A program made the position numbers and the translations under genes. Shown here one piece after another: positions 1 through 12,199 of a stretch of 64,000 bases of DNA (its first letter is position 1; each line of letters starts with the position of its first letter). The DNA is from Cordia subcordata (taxonomy: Eukaryota; Streptophyta; Magnoliopsida; Boraginales; Cordiaceae): contig JAPTOF010000005.1 in assembly GCA_028554755.1 (NCBI GenBank), positions 3,558,501 to 3,622,500 of the forward strand, read 5' to 3'. The notes beneath the pieces are model-generated. The model was not told the origin of the DNA and made no database searches. It was given only the letters and a program-made list of their open reading frames with translations.

Positions 1-88
1 AAAGATAAAACAACACGTAACGAGCTAAGACACACAAAAACTAAGAAACCAAACAACCGTTACCTCCCCGGCAACTGCGCCAAGAACT
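1..88 (-). mobile_element. Start of internal region of a minus-strand Athila-type element (partial)
   Basis: Read on the minus strand, this follows directly after the LTR at 89-1996. It holds a primer-binding site and the first untranslated internal bases. The rest of the element lies beyond the left edge. The same arrangement is seen at 13969-13991 and 63513-63535. Confidence 0.8.
66..82 (-). other. Primer-binding site, tRNA-Asp type
   Basis: The minus strand reads TGGCGCAGTTGCCGGGG, complementary to the 3' end of plant tRNA-Asp(GUC) with one mismatch. It lies a few bases inside the LTR end. Athila-group elements use this primer, so it supports the family assignment. Confidence 0.8.
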
Positions 89-1996
89 TGATTGCTATCT
101 CACGGCAAAAGCCTAAATAGCCCGCAGGCGCATGGGACGTGTGTAGTACAGTTTATGCGAGTGCAAGGTCGAATCCAAAGAGAGGCCTAACGTGTATGGG
201 GTCTTAAGCTAAGTCCGTCCTAAAAGATATGTGTTAAGGTCCTAACTACAATGTTTTGGGGGTTTTTGATTTAAAGGGAGATCGGGAAAAGTAAACCTAA
301 TCTAAGAACAAGGAAATAAAATAGTAGTGTGTTTGTGTGTGTGATGGGGGAATCAAGCGATCTAAGGGGATGCTGACACGTGGAAATGGGGAATAGGGTG
401 ATTACGGCTTGCAAATGAGTGATTACTACATCTTGTTAGGGTTGCTTGATGGATTAAACTCGGTTGCTCTCGTCTAGTCTCCTAATTAACCTCCTAATTA
501 CACCCTAAGACTCAATGTGTATACGTCCCTAAGTGTCAACCCCTAGAGCCATAGTGTATGGTCTTTATGACTTAGGGCCATAGGGCTAGCTAGTTAGGAT
601 TCTAGGTGACTTAGATCGATCTAACCTTAGTGTCTAGACCGTTGGCTGGATTTAAAGCCAAGACCTAGCCTATCTAAGGTCGACTAACCTACCTAAAAAC
701 CATTAGCTAGATTTAAAGCTAAGGGAGACTTGACCTAGGTGAGCCATTACTTATACACCATCGATCATCATCACAATAGCTGATATTAATGTTTAAGCGC
801 GAAGCAAACACATCTAGGGCATGGCATTCAAGAATATTTTGGGGTATTCTAATACTAAGCACATAGACATACTTAGATTACACCGATTTAAGCAATAGCA
901 CCCGACATGTATGCAATAGAAGCTATTTATGTTATTAAGTATGCTAACACACACAAAGTCATGTATATAGTCATACCCACTTCATGTAATTACCACACAA
1001 ACACATAGACATGCTAGCATAATGATTTAGAAATGGTTAATAGCACAATAGACTTCAATGTATATAGCCAACTTCTTTGAGGCATTTTAACAAACACATA
1101 GACTTTAACAAACACATAGACATGTATGTAAAATAGTCTTTGAAGCCCTAAGCATAAAGCACATATATATAAATCCATCAAATACCTATAATGATAATGT
1201 AATAATCATCCATAATACAAGAGTAAATCACCCTATATAACTCTAATCAAACATACATTAGCTTAGGATAAAAGAGAGACAAAAAAGCTACCTTTTTATC
1301 CAAAGCCATATCTTTACAATCCAAGAGCTACGCCCAAATCCTTGTGTTTGATCCTCTTAGAGGCTTGATTCCAAAGTTCTTTTATGTATGGAAGAGTGAG
1401 TGAAAGGTGGGAGATGAGAGGATTAGGGTTTTGGGAGATGGGTGTGAAAGAATACAACTTGTTCTTTTATAAAATGGCCAAAAGCGAGCTTATATAGCCA
1501 ATTTCTGCGACTACCGGAACACTTGACCAGAGCATCTGTACCAAGGGGCCTCTATTCCGGTAGTAGAAGCTTGCTCTCTGTTTTTTGCAGAATAGTGAGC
1601 CGGTGCATCGGTACTCTGAAGCCAGTGCTCTGATAGTGCCTATTTGCTGTCTTTTTGGCTTCGTTTTAGTTCCATTTTGCTTCTGGTTGCTTTGGTCTTT
1701 GTCCGAAAGCTTCCCAACACGATTTTTTTCCATGTTTCATCTTCAAAAACTTCTTCAATACTTGCCTAAGCCATCTCCATCTTTTTTTAGCTCAAGACAT
1801 TCCTTAAACTCACCTAGAACACAAGATAAATGTACTTTAATGTAGCATTTGTGCTTTAAGCTCAACTGTAGACACCAAAAGCTTAATATGCTCAAGTATA
1901 ATATAAATACTATACTAATACACCTTATAGAGCACAAAACACCTCAATATAGATATAGAAATACAATGCAAAATCACACACAAAACCAACACATCA
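89..1996 (-). repeat. Complete Athila-type LTR (5' LTR of an element leaving the window)
   Basis: On the minus strand the LTR starts TGATGTGTTGG at 1996 and ends GCAATCA at 89, giving TGAT/ATCA inverted termini and a length of about 1.9 kb. The primer site follows at once, so this is a 5' LTR. Its left part is similar throughout to the LTRs at 3717-4692, 4693-6589, 29520-30794 and 46605-48185 and to the reverse complement of 61610-63512. Shared landmarks are the 'cgcaagtgcacgggacg' box and the phrase 'gctggatttaaagccaag'. It carries no gene. Confidence 0.85.
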
Positions 1997-2744
1997 GTTA
2001 GTCATATGAATTCGACTTACGCATATAGGCCACTTACGCAAAATATGAAACTATTAATGTGTGTAAATTATGATATTATTAAAAAATTTGTTTACTGTGA
2101 TAAATAATATTATCAATGCCTTTTATGCTATAAAAGAAGTCAAAAATTATTTTAAAAATTAATAATCTTGTGCAATATTTTCTATAATATAAATATAATT
2201 AGCCAATTTTGAAATAATCAAAGTTTTATATAATTTTGATGAAACAAAAGGGTTAAGCCGTTAAGATTATTTAACCAAAGCTACAATAACAGTCCACGAG
2301 TAAAATAAGGGAAGCAGACAAGAAGTGCATGCAATACAACTTGTTGTACGTGATACAACTTGCTTCTTGCTTTTTTTTTCTTATATACAACAACTAATAA
2401 AGAAGAAGACCAACAACAAATAGAGAAGAAGAAAGATTCTAATAGATAAAAAAGAAAAAAAGCTTTGCTTTGCTATATATAATTAAAATTTGTTTACTGT
2501 ATTCTCGTACTAAATTTGAGAAGAAAAAAAGTAAAAGATATTAAGATATTACCTGGCTCGTACTGCATTGCTGCTCGGCGGGCTGCAGACGGCGCTCAAA
2601 AGTTTTGCTGGGGTAGTGAGGGACTGAGGGTAAGGCTGCACCATTCGTTGAAGCATCAAAGAGCAAAGGAAAAAGTTTAGATAAAAGATAGGTATGAGAA
2701 AAGTGAAAACCCTACCTTTTTAGTCATATATATGTGCATAAAAT
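1997..2744. other. AT-rich intergenic stretch without a recognisable gene
   Basis: The sequence is AT-rich with poly-A and poly-T runs. A slightly GC-richer patch lies at about 2550-2650. No ORF, RNA gene or element terminus was recognised. Confidence 0.5.
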
Positions 2745-2941
2745 GCGTCGTTTTTGAGAAATTTGGTTATTTCGGTTATTAATCGAAATTTTTGTAAATT
2801 ACTCGAAACCAAACCGAACTCCAAAATTTATTAAATTTATTAACCGAAACCTAACCGAATTCAAAAGTAACCTAACCGAATTACAAAATTCGGTTCGGTT
2901 AGGTTCAATTATTTAGTTAACACCCATAATGCTCACCCCTA
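2745..2941. repeat. Fragment of a hAT-type MITE-like repeat (ttcggtt-rich)
   Basis: Repeated 'ttcggtt' and 'aaccgaa' words lead up to 'taacacccataatgctcacccctag'-like sequence. The reverse complement begins CTAGGGGTGAGCA, a terminus common in plant non-autonomous hAT-like repeats. The opposite terminus was not found, so this is probably one end of a truncated copy. The family assignment comes from memory of the terminus only. Confidence 0.4.
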
Positions 2942-3168
2942 GTGGTGGTTATAGCTACTTGGGAACTTCCTATAAGGGACGAGAACTCTTGTAAGTAAGA
3001 AGGGATCTAAAAAGGCTTGGTGACCCCTTTCGCAAAAGGGGTGACCCCTTCATACTCCTTAGATTCACTAAGATAGCGAGTCAATGCTTTAGGCAACCTT
3101 TTTTAGCTTTTTAGAGATAAACTTAGGCTTGGTCTTGCTTGGGGACAAGCAAGAAGAAAGTTTCAGGG
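2942..3168 (+). mobile_element. 3' internal end of a plus-strand Athila-type element
   Basis: This stretch resembles the reverse complement of 6590-6800, the non-coding region in front of the 3' LTR of the Athila-type element. It includes the phrase 'cttgcttggggacaagcaag' followed by a purine-rich tract (about 3148-3167) that would be the polypurine tract. Nothing upstream of 2942 belongs to it, so the element is truncated. Confidence 0.65.
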
Positions 3169-3716
3169 TATTGATGTTTCTTGGTTTGTGTGTAGTTATT
3201 GATGCAATTTTCTATGATATTTGAGGTGTTTTGTGTTTATTCAATAGCTTTAATGTGGTATATACATCATACTTGTGCATACTAGGCTCTAAATGTTCAT
3301 AGTTGAGTTTATAGAGAAAATACAACACTAAGTGCTCAATTCTTATGCTTTTAGGTGAGATTTTAAGCAATATTTGGAGCTCAACTTGATGATGATCTGA
3401 TGATGGAGCAGAGCCTAGGGTGTTTTGGATCAGAAGAAAACAAGAAAAGAGCATTTTAAGGTCACCGGGCCAAAAAAGAAGCAACGGAGCAAAACTGAAC
3501 ACATGAGGAGCAAGATTGGGACTTCATTGACCAAGGTCGATTGCCTCTCATCCTAAGGCCAATTGATTGGCCCTTACTTTCGACCTAGTCCAATGATCTC
3601 TAAAATTCTAAGCAGAGGAAGGCTATTTAAGACCATTTTGAGCTTATTTTTCATGTCTTTCACCCAATCTTCACACAGTCTCTCGCACCTACAAAACCCT
3701 AACGCTTCACCACTCT
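3169..3716 (+). repeat. 5' part (U3) of a plus-strand Athila-type LTR, interrupted
   Basis: It starts TATTGATGTTTC directly after the purine tract, like the TGATGTGTTG start of the LTR at 61610. It continues with similar sequence order, including 'gtgctcaattcttatgcttttaggtgag'-like text. At 3717 it stops abruptly where a minus-strand LTR begins. Its remaining part was not found in the window. Confidence 0.6.
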
Positions 3717-4692
3717 TGATATCCTATTTTGTGCACAAGCCCTAAATATCCCGCAAGTGTACGGGACGTCTATAGTATAGCGTGCAAGTGCAAGGTCGAA
3801 TGCACGAAGAGGCCAAACGTATGTGGTGTCTTAAGCTATATGCGTCCTAAAAGGCTACGTGTTGGGTGCCTAAACTATGATCTTTTTGGATTTTTGGGAT
3901 GGAATGGAGTGAGGGAAAAGTAAATCTAATTTAAGTGCAAGAAAATAAAGGTTGTGTAAGTGTGACGGGGCAATCAAGCAATCTAAAGGGATTCATATGT
4001 CAAAAATAGGGAATTAGGGTGATTACAACTTGTTTATGGGTGATTACAATGTTTTTGCTAAGATTGCTTGATTGATTGTCTAGGTTGCTCATATCTGGAC
4101 CTCTAATTAATCTCCTAATGGTACCCTAGGACTCGGTGCAGGTTCATCCTAGGCGTCAACTACTTAGAGCTACGGCACTGTCCTTATGATCTAGGCATTA
4201 AGACTACCTAGTTAGGATTTTAGGTGACATAAATCAATGTAACCCTGGCCTCTAAACCATCAACTGGGCTTAAAGCCAAGACCTAGTCCATCTAAAGTCG
4301 ACTATCCTACCTTGAAACCCATTGGCTGGGTTTAAAGCCAAAGAAGACTCGACCTAGGCTAGCCTTTAGTTAATCACCATCAATCGTCCATCACATTAGT
4401 GAGTACAACGTTAAAGCACACATTCAAACAAATCTAAGGCATGGCATTTGAGGATATTCCAGTATATTCTACTATTAAACGCATATACATGCTTAGTTTA
4501 GACCAATTTAAGCAATAGCACCCGACATGTATGCAATAGAAGCTATTCTTGCTATTAAACATGTAATCACGCACATAGACATGCATGAACACACAACCCA
4601 CTTCATATAATCATAATATAAACACATAGACATGCTTATACAATGATCTAGAAATGGTTAATAGCAAAATAGGCTTCAACATATATATGCAA
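3717..4692 (-). repeat. Truncated minus-strand Athila-type LTR, interrupted at 4693
   Basis: The minus-strand 3' terminus is ...GATATCA at 3717. The body aligns with 89-1070 of the first LTR: the 'cgcaagtgtacgggacg' box, 'gctgggtttaaagccaa', and 'acacatagacatgctta'. At 4693 it is cut by the terminus of another LTR. The missing part should lie beyond 14264, but the sequence there does not match, so it was lost. Confidence 0.7.
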
Positions 4693-5737
4693 TGTTGCGT
4701 CTTTCAAGTGCAAGCTCTAAAAGACCTACAAGCGTATGGATCATGCAATATAGTGTATACAAGTGCGGGTGTTGAACCACAGGGAGGTGTGAATAATGTG
4801 GGTGAATTCTATGCTTGGTATTCTAGAAAGTGCCAAAAAGAAAGATCTAAACTAGACATATTTTTGGGGTTTTGGATTATCGAGAGCTCTAGGTAAAGGA
4901 AATAAAACTAAACTATGAATATGAAAAATGGAAGCACAAGTTGGTGAAGAGGGAACTAACAATTGAGAAGGGGTTAGGGTGACTTCAACTTATGAATAGG
5001 TAATTCTATACTCAAATGCTATGGGATTAAGGAATGATGGCTAACTATCATAAGTGCTCTTAACTAGGTTGCTAGTTAGTGTCCTAATTTCCCCCTAGGA
5101 CTCGGTGCGGGTCCGTCCCTAGGCAGCGCCTCCTAGTGCTACGGCGTGGTCCTTATGACCTAGGGCCTCAAGAGTGACTAACTAACTTCCTAGGTGACTT
5201 AGAATGAACCTACCTTAGTACCTAAACCTTTGGCTGGATTTAAAGCCAAGACCTAGTGTTGCTAAGGTTGACTAAACCTATTCGGAAACCTATTGGTTGG
5301 ATTTAAAGCCAAAGGAGACTCGGTCTAGACTAGCCCTAAATTACACTTCGTCATTCTAAGGTCACTACAGTAGGATTTGACTTGCTAGTGCGTTCATACA
5401 TGATCAAGGCCAAGGTGCTCGTGAATATTGGAACCTATTCAACTACCAAACATTGTCATGTTCAGTTCGCACCATTAGAAGCAATTAACAACCAACATGT
5501 ATGCTTTATTGAAGTTATACTCATTACTAGGCATGCAAATATACATATAGACATGAATATAAGCATTACCCACGTCATAGCATCCACATATAAACACATT
5601 GACATGATTATAACATGGATTAGATGTGTTTAGTAACAAATAAACTTTAATTTATACACATGTTACTTATCTAGGCATTTTATCAAACACTTAGACATGA
5701 ATGAGAAAATACCCATTTGAACAAGAGAATTCAAAAC

Positions 5738-5780
<43 letters not shown>

Positions 5781-6589
5781 GCCATCACATCCCATATCAT
5801 AAGAGTATATAATTAACCCATTACATAAGTTAAATCACCCTACACAAATCTACTCAATCATGATAGGAAATAGAATGAAAGAGAGATAATGAAGCTTCCC
5901 TTTCATCCTAGCTAAACTTGTACAAAGCTTTTGAGCAAACTTGATTCCAAATGTTTGAACCCTCCAAATCAAGCTTGGCTCTTAGTGAGAAATGTGTGAA
6001 AAGTGTGTGTGAAGTGGGTGGAATCTAGGGTTAAGTGTGTGAGAATTTTAGGTGTGAAGTGTGTGTTAATCTTCCAAAAAGTCCCCCCTTTTTTTCCACA
6101 GAATCGGGCCCTATTTATATGTTCTCAGCATAGACGGTCGACCGGCCTCTGGACTGGCTCGACCGGCTTTTTAATGATGCTCTCTGGACTGGCTAGGTCG
6201 ACCGTCTCTGGAGGAGTGGTCGTCTGGCTATTTTTGGCACCTCTCTGGAGTGGCCGGTCGACCGGCCCTTTTTCCTTGGTCGTCCAGTTGACTTTCTTCC
6301 TCCATTCTTTGTCTTTTCGGCCTCTGATCTTCTCTCTTAGACCCGTGCATTTCCCATCTTCATCATCTTTCATCGTCCAATCTTGATCTTAACCCAAAGT
6401 TCACCTAAATCATTGAAAACAAGCATTTAGTGTAGCAATTTGTCTCTTAAACCCGATATGCACATTTGTTTACGCTTAAGCCTATTCTTATCAAAAGCAC
6501 TACACTAATGCATCATTATGAGCACTCAACACCTCTAAAATATAGGTAAATGACAATGTAAACACACACAAAAACACAACACATCAACA
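4693..6589 (-). repeat. 3' LTR of the Athila-type element
   Basis: On the minus strand it begins TGTTGATGTG at about 6589, right after a polypurine tract, and ends GCAACA at 4693. The TGTTG/CAACA ends are inverted repeats and the length is about 1.9 kb. Bases 4693-4965 match 13992-14264 with roughly 13 differences counted by eye. That makes this pair the two LTRs of one element and a comparatively recent insertion. It contains a (TA)n tract at about 5740-5777 and a cluster of GGTCGACC palindromes at 6130-6265. Confidence 0.85.
5740..5777. repeat. (TA)n microsatellite
   Basis: A pure TA dinucleotide run inside the 3' LTR. Confidence 0.95.
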
Positions 6590-6611
6590 CCCCCAAACCT
6601 TCTCCTTGCTT
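6590..6611 (-). other. Polypurine tract of the Athila-type element
   Basis: The minus strand reads AAGGAGAAGGTTTGGGGGT immediately before the LTR start. This is the usual plus-strand primer position of LTR retrotransposons. Confidence 0.75.
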
Positions 6612-7061
6612 GTCCTCAAGCAAGCCCAATCTTAAATTTTATCTCTAAAGTCGATACAATGGATTGCCTAAAGGATTGACTCTCTATCAAAGTTAGTCTA
6701 AGAAGCATAAAGGGGGCATTCCTATTGTGGAGAGATCCCCAAATCTCTTTGGATCCTCCCTCTACTTATAAGGGGTCTCGTTCCTTGTAGGAATTTCCCG
6801 AGTAGCCAATCCACCACAAGCCTAGGATTCTAACTCAGGCACTCGGGATGTTGATATTTCGTGCTCCCTCAACTAAGATGGCCTCCCCAACATACACCAA
6901 GCCTCAAAGACAAGAAGAGAGAATATACAAACACAATGGCTTATAAAAAGCCTTATTCACATATCTACAAAGATGATAACTTGTGCTAAGTTGACATTGT
7001 ATCACTTATGCACTTATTCACTAACTTTTTGGTGCCTTTGGCTTTTCCTCTTTTTCTTTTC

Positions 7062-7101
<40 letters not shown>

Positions 7102-8003
7102 CCTTTTTGCCTTTTTCATTTTTTTTTTGAACTTTTAATGCTTTGTATTGTATTCACAAAAAGAAAGAAAAAGAAAGGCTTAGGCATCAACAAGAACCAA
7201 TCAAGGAAGGGTCACTCACATCAACAACCCTTTTCCAACACTTTTTCCTACCAAGCTATGGGGTGGCTACAAGGGTTATTCATTCAAGGTTCTCACTCCC
7301 CACAACTTTGAAGGGCATCCCCTCCAAGACTTAGTTTTCAAACCACTCTATTCATTTCCCCACAATGCCTCTTATCTCCATAAATCAATATAGTCAATCA
7401 CAAAAGCCAACACAATGATCAACAAAGAAATAAATGACTCTACATGCATCAAAATTGAAAAATTTTCACCATTTTTAAACGCAGAATGCAATCCACCCTA
7501 AGCAAGATATATAACAAGAAAACCAAACTCCTACACCCCTAAACCTAAACTTTGCTTGTCTTTAAGCAAAAAGATCAAAACACAAAAACAAGCAAATCGT
7601 CATTACAAAGCATGTACAGGTGGTGGGGATAGGGTGTAAACATGGGGAAAAAGTAGAGAAAGGATAGATGCAACCTTTCATTTTCTTCAAAGCTTTCCAT
7701 GCCAATGATAAATCACCATACTACTAATCCTGTGACTCACAATTCATAAGCACTCACAAAGAAAACAAGATTAGTAACATTGCCTATGCATACTTGCATT
7801 GGCATGTGCAACAATGAGCAATGGTGTATCTTATGGGAGAAAGGATTTGGATTCAACACTTTGGTTTGGGTGCAAGAAAGACAAAAGAAAGAAAATAAAA
7901 AGAAAAGAAAGTGAAACAAATGCAAAATTGCAAAATTGAACCTAGGTTGCCTCCTAATAGCGCTAACCACCATGCCGTCAGCCAGGCAAACACCAACTCA
8001 TCT
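6612..8003 (-). mobile_element. Non-coding 3' region of the Athila-type element; no env-like ORF
   Basis: These 1.4 kb lie between integrase and the 3' LTR. Many Athila elements carry an env-like ORF here, but no convincing reading frame was seen. The region has a (TA)n run at about 7064-7095 and short repeats of phrases found near other LTR ends in the window (compare 2942-3168). Confidence 0.6.
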
Positions 8004-11000
8004 TCAACTTCCATAGATGGGATCCTGAAGCATTAAAACCTCCACACGAGCCATGCTCGAATCATATGCGTGCTTCAGGCGTTGCCCATTCACTGTCAAC
8101 TCTCGGTCATCCTTCAAGTCTTTAATCTTGACTGCTCCGGAAGGATAGACAACCATCACCTCATATGGACCATCCCATCTTGTCTTATGCTTACCTGGAA
8201 AGAGTTTCAATCGTGAGTTAAACAACCAAACTTTATCAAAAGGAGAGAATGTTTTCTTAATAATGTGTTTATCATGAATTCTTTTCATCCTATCCTTATA
8301 AAGTTTAGCGTTCTCATACGCCTCGAATCTAAGCTCTTCCAATTCCGCTAGGTCTAGCTTTCTTTTCGCACCCGCTTTTGCCAAGTCAAAATTTAGGGCT
8401 TTGATTGCCCAATAAGCTCTGTGCTCTAGTTCTACCGATAAGTGACAAGCTTTACCATAAACCAATCTATATGGAGACATACCAATGGGAGTCTTAAAGG
8501 CGGTATGGTAGGCCCACAAAGCATCATTTAGCCTAATAGACCAATCTCTTCTATCGGGCCTAACCGTTTTCTCTAAAATGTGCTTGATCTCTCTATTGGA
8601 CACCTCTACTTGTCCACTAGTTTGTGGGTGATAAGGAGTGGCTACCTTATGGGTGACCAAATATCTTCTCAACAAGGCCTATGGCGAAAATGCAAACCCC
8701 CATCACTAATTAAGACCCTAGGGACTCCAAATCTAGAGAAAATGTTTTCTTTAATAAACTTAACCACTACCCGATGGTCATTAGTGCGTGTTGGAATAGC
8801 CTCAACCCATTTGAACACATAATCAACGGCCACTAAAATGTATTGATACCCAAAGGAAGGTGGAAATGGACCCATGAAGTCTATACCCCAAACATCAAAC
8901 AACTCACAAGGAAGGATAGGGGATAAAGGCATCATGTTTCTCCTAGAGATGGACCCGGATTGTTGACATCTAAAGCACTTCTTGCAATATTCTTGGGCAT
9001 CCTTAAAGAGAGAAGGCCAAAACAGTCCACTTTGCAAGACCTTCGTGGCGGTCTTCTTCCCACTTAAATGACCTCCACACCCCTCATCATGCACATACTC
9101 AAAACATTCTCAAACTCGTCCTTAGGCACACACCGACGAATCATTTGATCCGCACACACTTTGAAAAGATAGGAATCCTCCCAAAAGAAATGTCTAACTT
9201 GTGCTAGGAACCTATCTTTTTCTCTTTTCTCCTAATGGGAAGGAAAACGCCCTGTGGCAAGATAATTGACAATATGAGCAAACCAAGGTCTGTGATGAGA
9301 GATGGCAAATATTTGCTCATCGGGGAATGAATCATGAAAACGAGATGGATCATTAGAAGACTAGCTAACAAGACGGGAAAGATGATCTGCAACTAAAGTT
9401 TCTCTACCCTTCTTATCCCAGATTTCTATGTCAAACTCTTGAAGGAGGAGCAACCACCTAATCAAGCGGGGTTTAGATTCTTTCTTAGACAACAAATACT
9501 TCAATGCCGCATGATCGGTGTAGACAATCACTTTGGACCCTAAGATGTATGACCTAAACTTGTCAAGGGAGAAAACTATTGCTAGAAGCTCTTTTTTCGT
9601 AGTGGTATAATTCTTTTGTACTTCATCAAGAGTCTTGCTAGCATAGTACATAACATAGGGTAACTTATCCTTCCTTTGACCTAAAACAGCTCCAATTGCA
9701 TAATCGGATACATCACACATAACTTCAAATGGGAGAATATAGTTAGGTGGTTGGATAATTAGGGATGTAGACAACAAGGATTTAAGCCTATTGAAAGCTC
9801 TAACACATTCATCATCAAAGTCAAAAGGGACATCTTGTGCTAGGAGCCTAGACAAAGGGCATGCAATGTGACTAAAATCCTTAATGAATCTACGGTAAAA
9901 TCCTGCATGCCCTAGAAAAGATCTAACATCCTTGACATACTTAGGGACAAGCAACTTTTCAATTAATTCTACCTTAGCTGGGTCAACTTGAATTCCACTA
10001 GATGATACAACATGACCCAACACTATCCCTCGTTGCACCATGAAGTGGGATTTCTCGCAACTTAACACTAGATTCTTCTTTACACATCGGTCTAAGACTA
10101 AAGAGAGATGACACAAGCACTCATCAAAGCTATCTCCAAAGACTGAGAAATCATCCGTGAAAATCTCTAAATACCTCTCAATCATGTCACTAAAAATGGC
10201 CATCATACATCTCTGAAAAGTCGCTGGGGTATTACAAAGACCGAAGGGCATTCTCCTATAAGCAAAAGTGCCATAGGGACAAGTAAAGGTGGTCTTCTCT
10301 TGGTCCTTGGGAAACACAGGAATCTGGTTATAACCCGAATAGCCATCTAGAAAACAATAGTAGCTATGCCCAGCTACTCTATCTAAGATCTGGTCTAGAA
10401 AAGGCAATGGGAAATGATCCTTCCTAGTTTTGGAGTTGAGCTTCCTATAGTCAATACAAACTCTCCATCCCGTGGGAGTACGTGTAGGGATAAGCTCTTT
10501 TCTCTCATTCTCAACAACCGTGATCCCAGACTTCTTAGGGACAACTTGGACCGGGCTAACCCACTCACTATCGGAGATTGAATAAATAATGTCTGCATCT
10601 AAAAGCTTAATGATCTCTTTCTTAACTACTTCGCTCATGTTTAGGTTTAGCCTCCTTTGCATTTCCCTAGAAGAAATGGCTCCATCCTCAAGGTGAATAC
10701 AATGCATGCAAACTGAAGGGTCTATACCTCTCAAATCATCAATTTTCCACCCTATAGCCTTCCTATGTTTCCTAAGGACCTCTAAGAGACGCTCCTCATG
10801 CTCACTAGAAAGATCGAAAGCTATGATGACCGAAAGGGTCTCACTAGAGCCTAGGAATGCATATTTCAAATGATCGGGAAGGGGTTTGAGCTCTAAAGAA
10901 AGGCTAGGCTCAACCAAGGGGGGCTTAACCTCAACATCATCAATGGGGACATCACTAGAAATGAGACTAGAAGGATTAACTTCAAGTGACTTATTAGTCA

Positions 11001-12199
11001 AATGGCTCTCAATCAAGGAAGTAGAAGCTACACATTTCCTCTCTAAGGTCTCCAAATCAAAATTAGACATCAATTTCTCAAATTTCCTTAATTCTTCTCC
11101 ATCGGTCATAGTCTTCTCTATAAGATCCTCAACGCAAGAATCAATCACATCCATCCTAAAGCACTCTTCTCCATTCTCTCCTCTTAAACTAGCCCTATTC
11201 ATCACCTCTGCAACCTTCATAGTGGATCGCAAATTCCCAAATTTCATCTCCAATAACCCTGACCTACAATGGATAATGGCATCTGCGGTGGCAAGGAAGG
11301 GCTGACCTAGAAGAATAGGTGTAAAATGTCTAGAGTCATGTCTCGAATCCATATCTAGCACTATGAAGTCAACAGGGTATACAAACTCACCTACCTGGAC
11401 CATAACGTCCTCTATCACACCCCTAGGTCTATGCTCAGACCTATCAGCTAACTGAAGAGTAACATGTGTAGAAGACAACTCACCTAGACCTAGTTGCTAA
11501 TAGACAGAGTAGGGAATGAGATTCACACTAGATCCTAAATCTAACAAGGCATGATCAATCTGGGTCTCACGAATCCTACAAGGAATGGTGAAGGCTCCAG
11601 GGTCACTCATCTTGGGCAGAAGGCCCGAAGTACAAATACTACTCACCTTTTCCATAAGCCTCACCTTCTTAGAAATGTTCGATGACCTACGTTTCCTTGT
11701 ACAAAGATCCTTAAAGAACTTAGAATAAGAAGGGATGGAAATGATCACATCTATCAAAGAAAGATTGACCTTAAGGTGCTTAAGATGCTCTAAAACCTTG
11801 AAGAACCTAAAATCATCACTAGGTGTAGGCCTCTCTAAGGTGGATGGAAAGGGAACTCTAGGCTCTACACCTCTAGATACATGGGAGTCATCAATAGGCT
11901 CTTTTCCCTCCCGATGTGGGCGGGAAGTACTACTCTCTCTATGATCTCTAATGGGCTCATCTCTCTCAACAAGACCTTCTCTAGAATTTCCCTCAATAGG
12001 GCTACAATGTGGTGCTCTAGACTCGAAAGGACCACTAGGTGTAGGCACTGCAAAGTCAACTCCTACCCCATTATCCACTACCCGACCGCTCCTAAGAGTA
12101 GTGATGGCCTTAGCCTGGGCCTGAGGGGGATAAGTGGTATCAGTGGAGGAACAGGACTGGACTCTAGGGTTCACCTCCAGCTGAGAAGGCAATTTCTAG
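8004..12199 (-). pseudogene. pol: Athila-type pol: protease, reverse transcriptase, RNase H, integrase
   Basis: It would copy the element's RNA into DNA and insert it. Domains along the minus strand: protease around the LLDLGSSVN motif (about 11540); reverse transcriptase about 10600-9960, with [22 protein letters not shown] and the catalytic FTDDFSVFG; RNase H about 9750-9361, with [10 protein letters not shown]; integrase about 9250-8004, with a zinc-binding CKKCFRC region, GIDFMGPFP, ISDGG and [10 protein letters not shown] giving the D, D and E residues. The reading frame from gag runs on without frameshift to 9361, broken only by stops such as TAG at 11497 and 9361. Integrase has two frameshifts, near 9094 and near 8675. 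It is therefore dead, although the domains are easy to read. Confidence 0.9.

Noticed and set aside
6612..8003. Env-like gene expected in some Athila elements
   Set aside because: No long frame with transmembrane segments and no splice acceptor context was found; the region looks non-coding.
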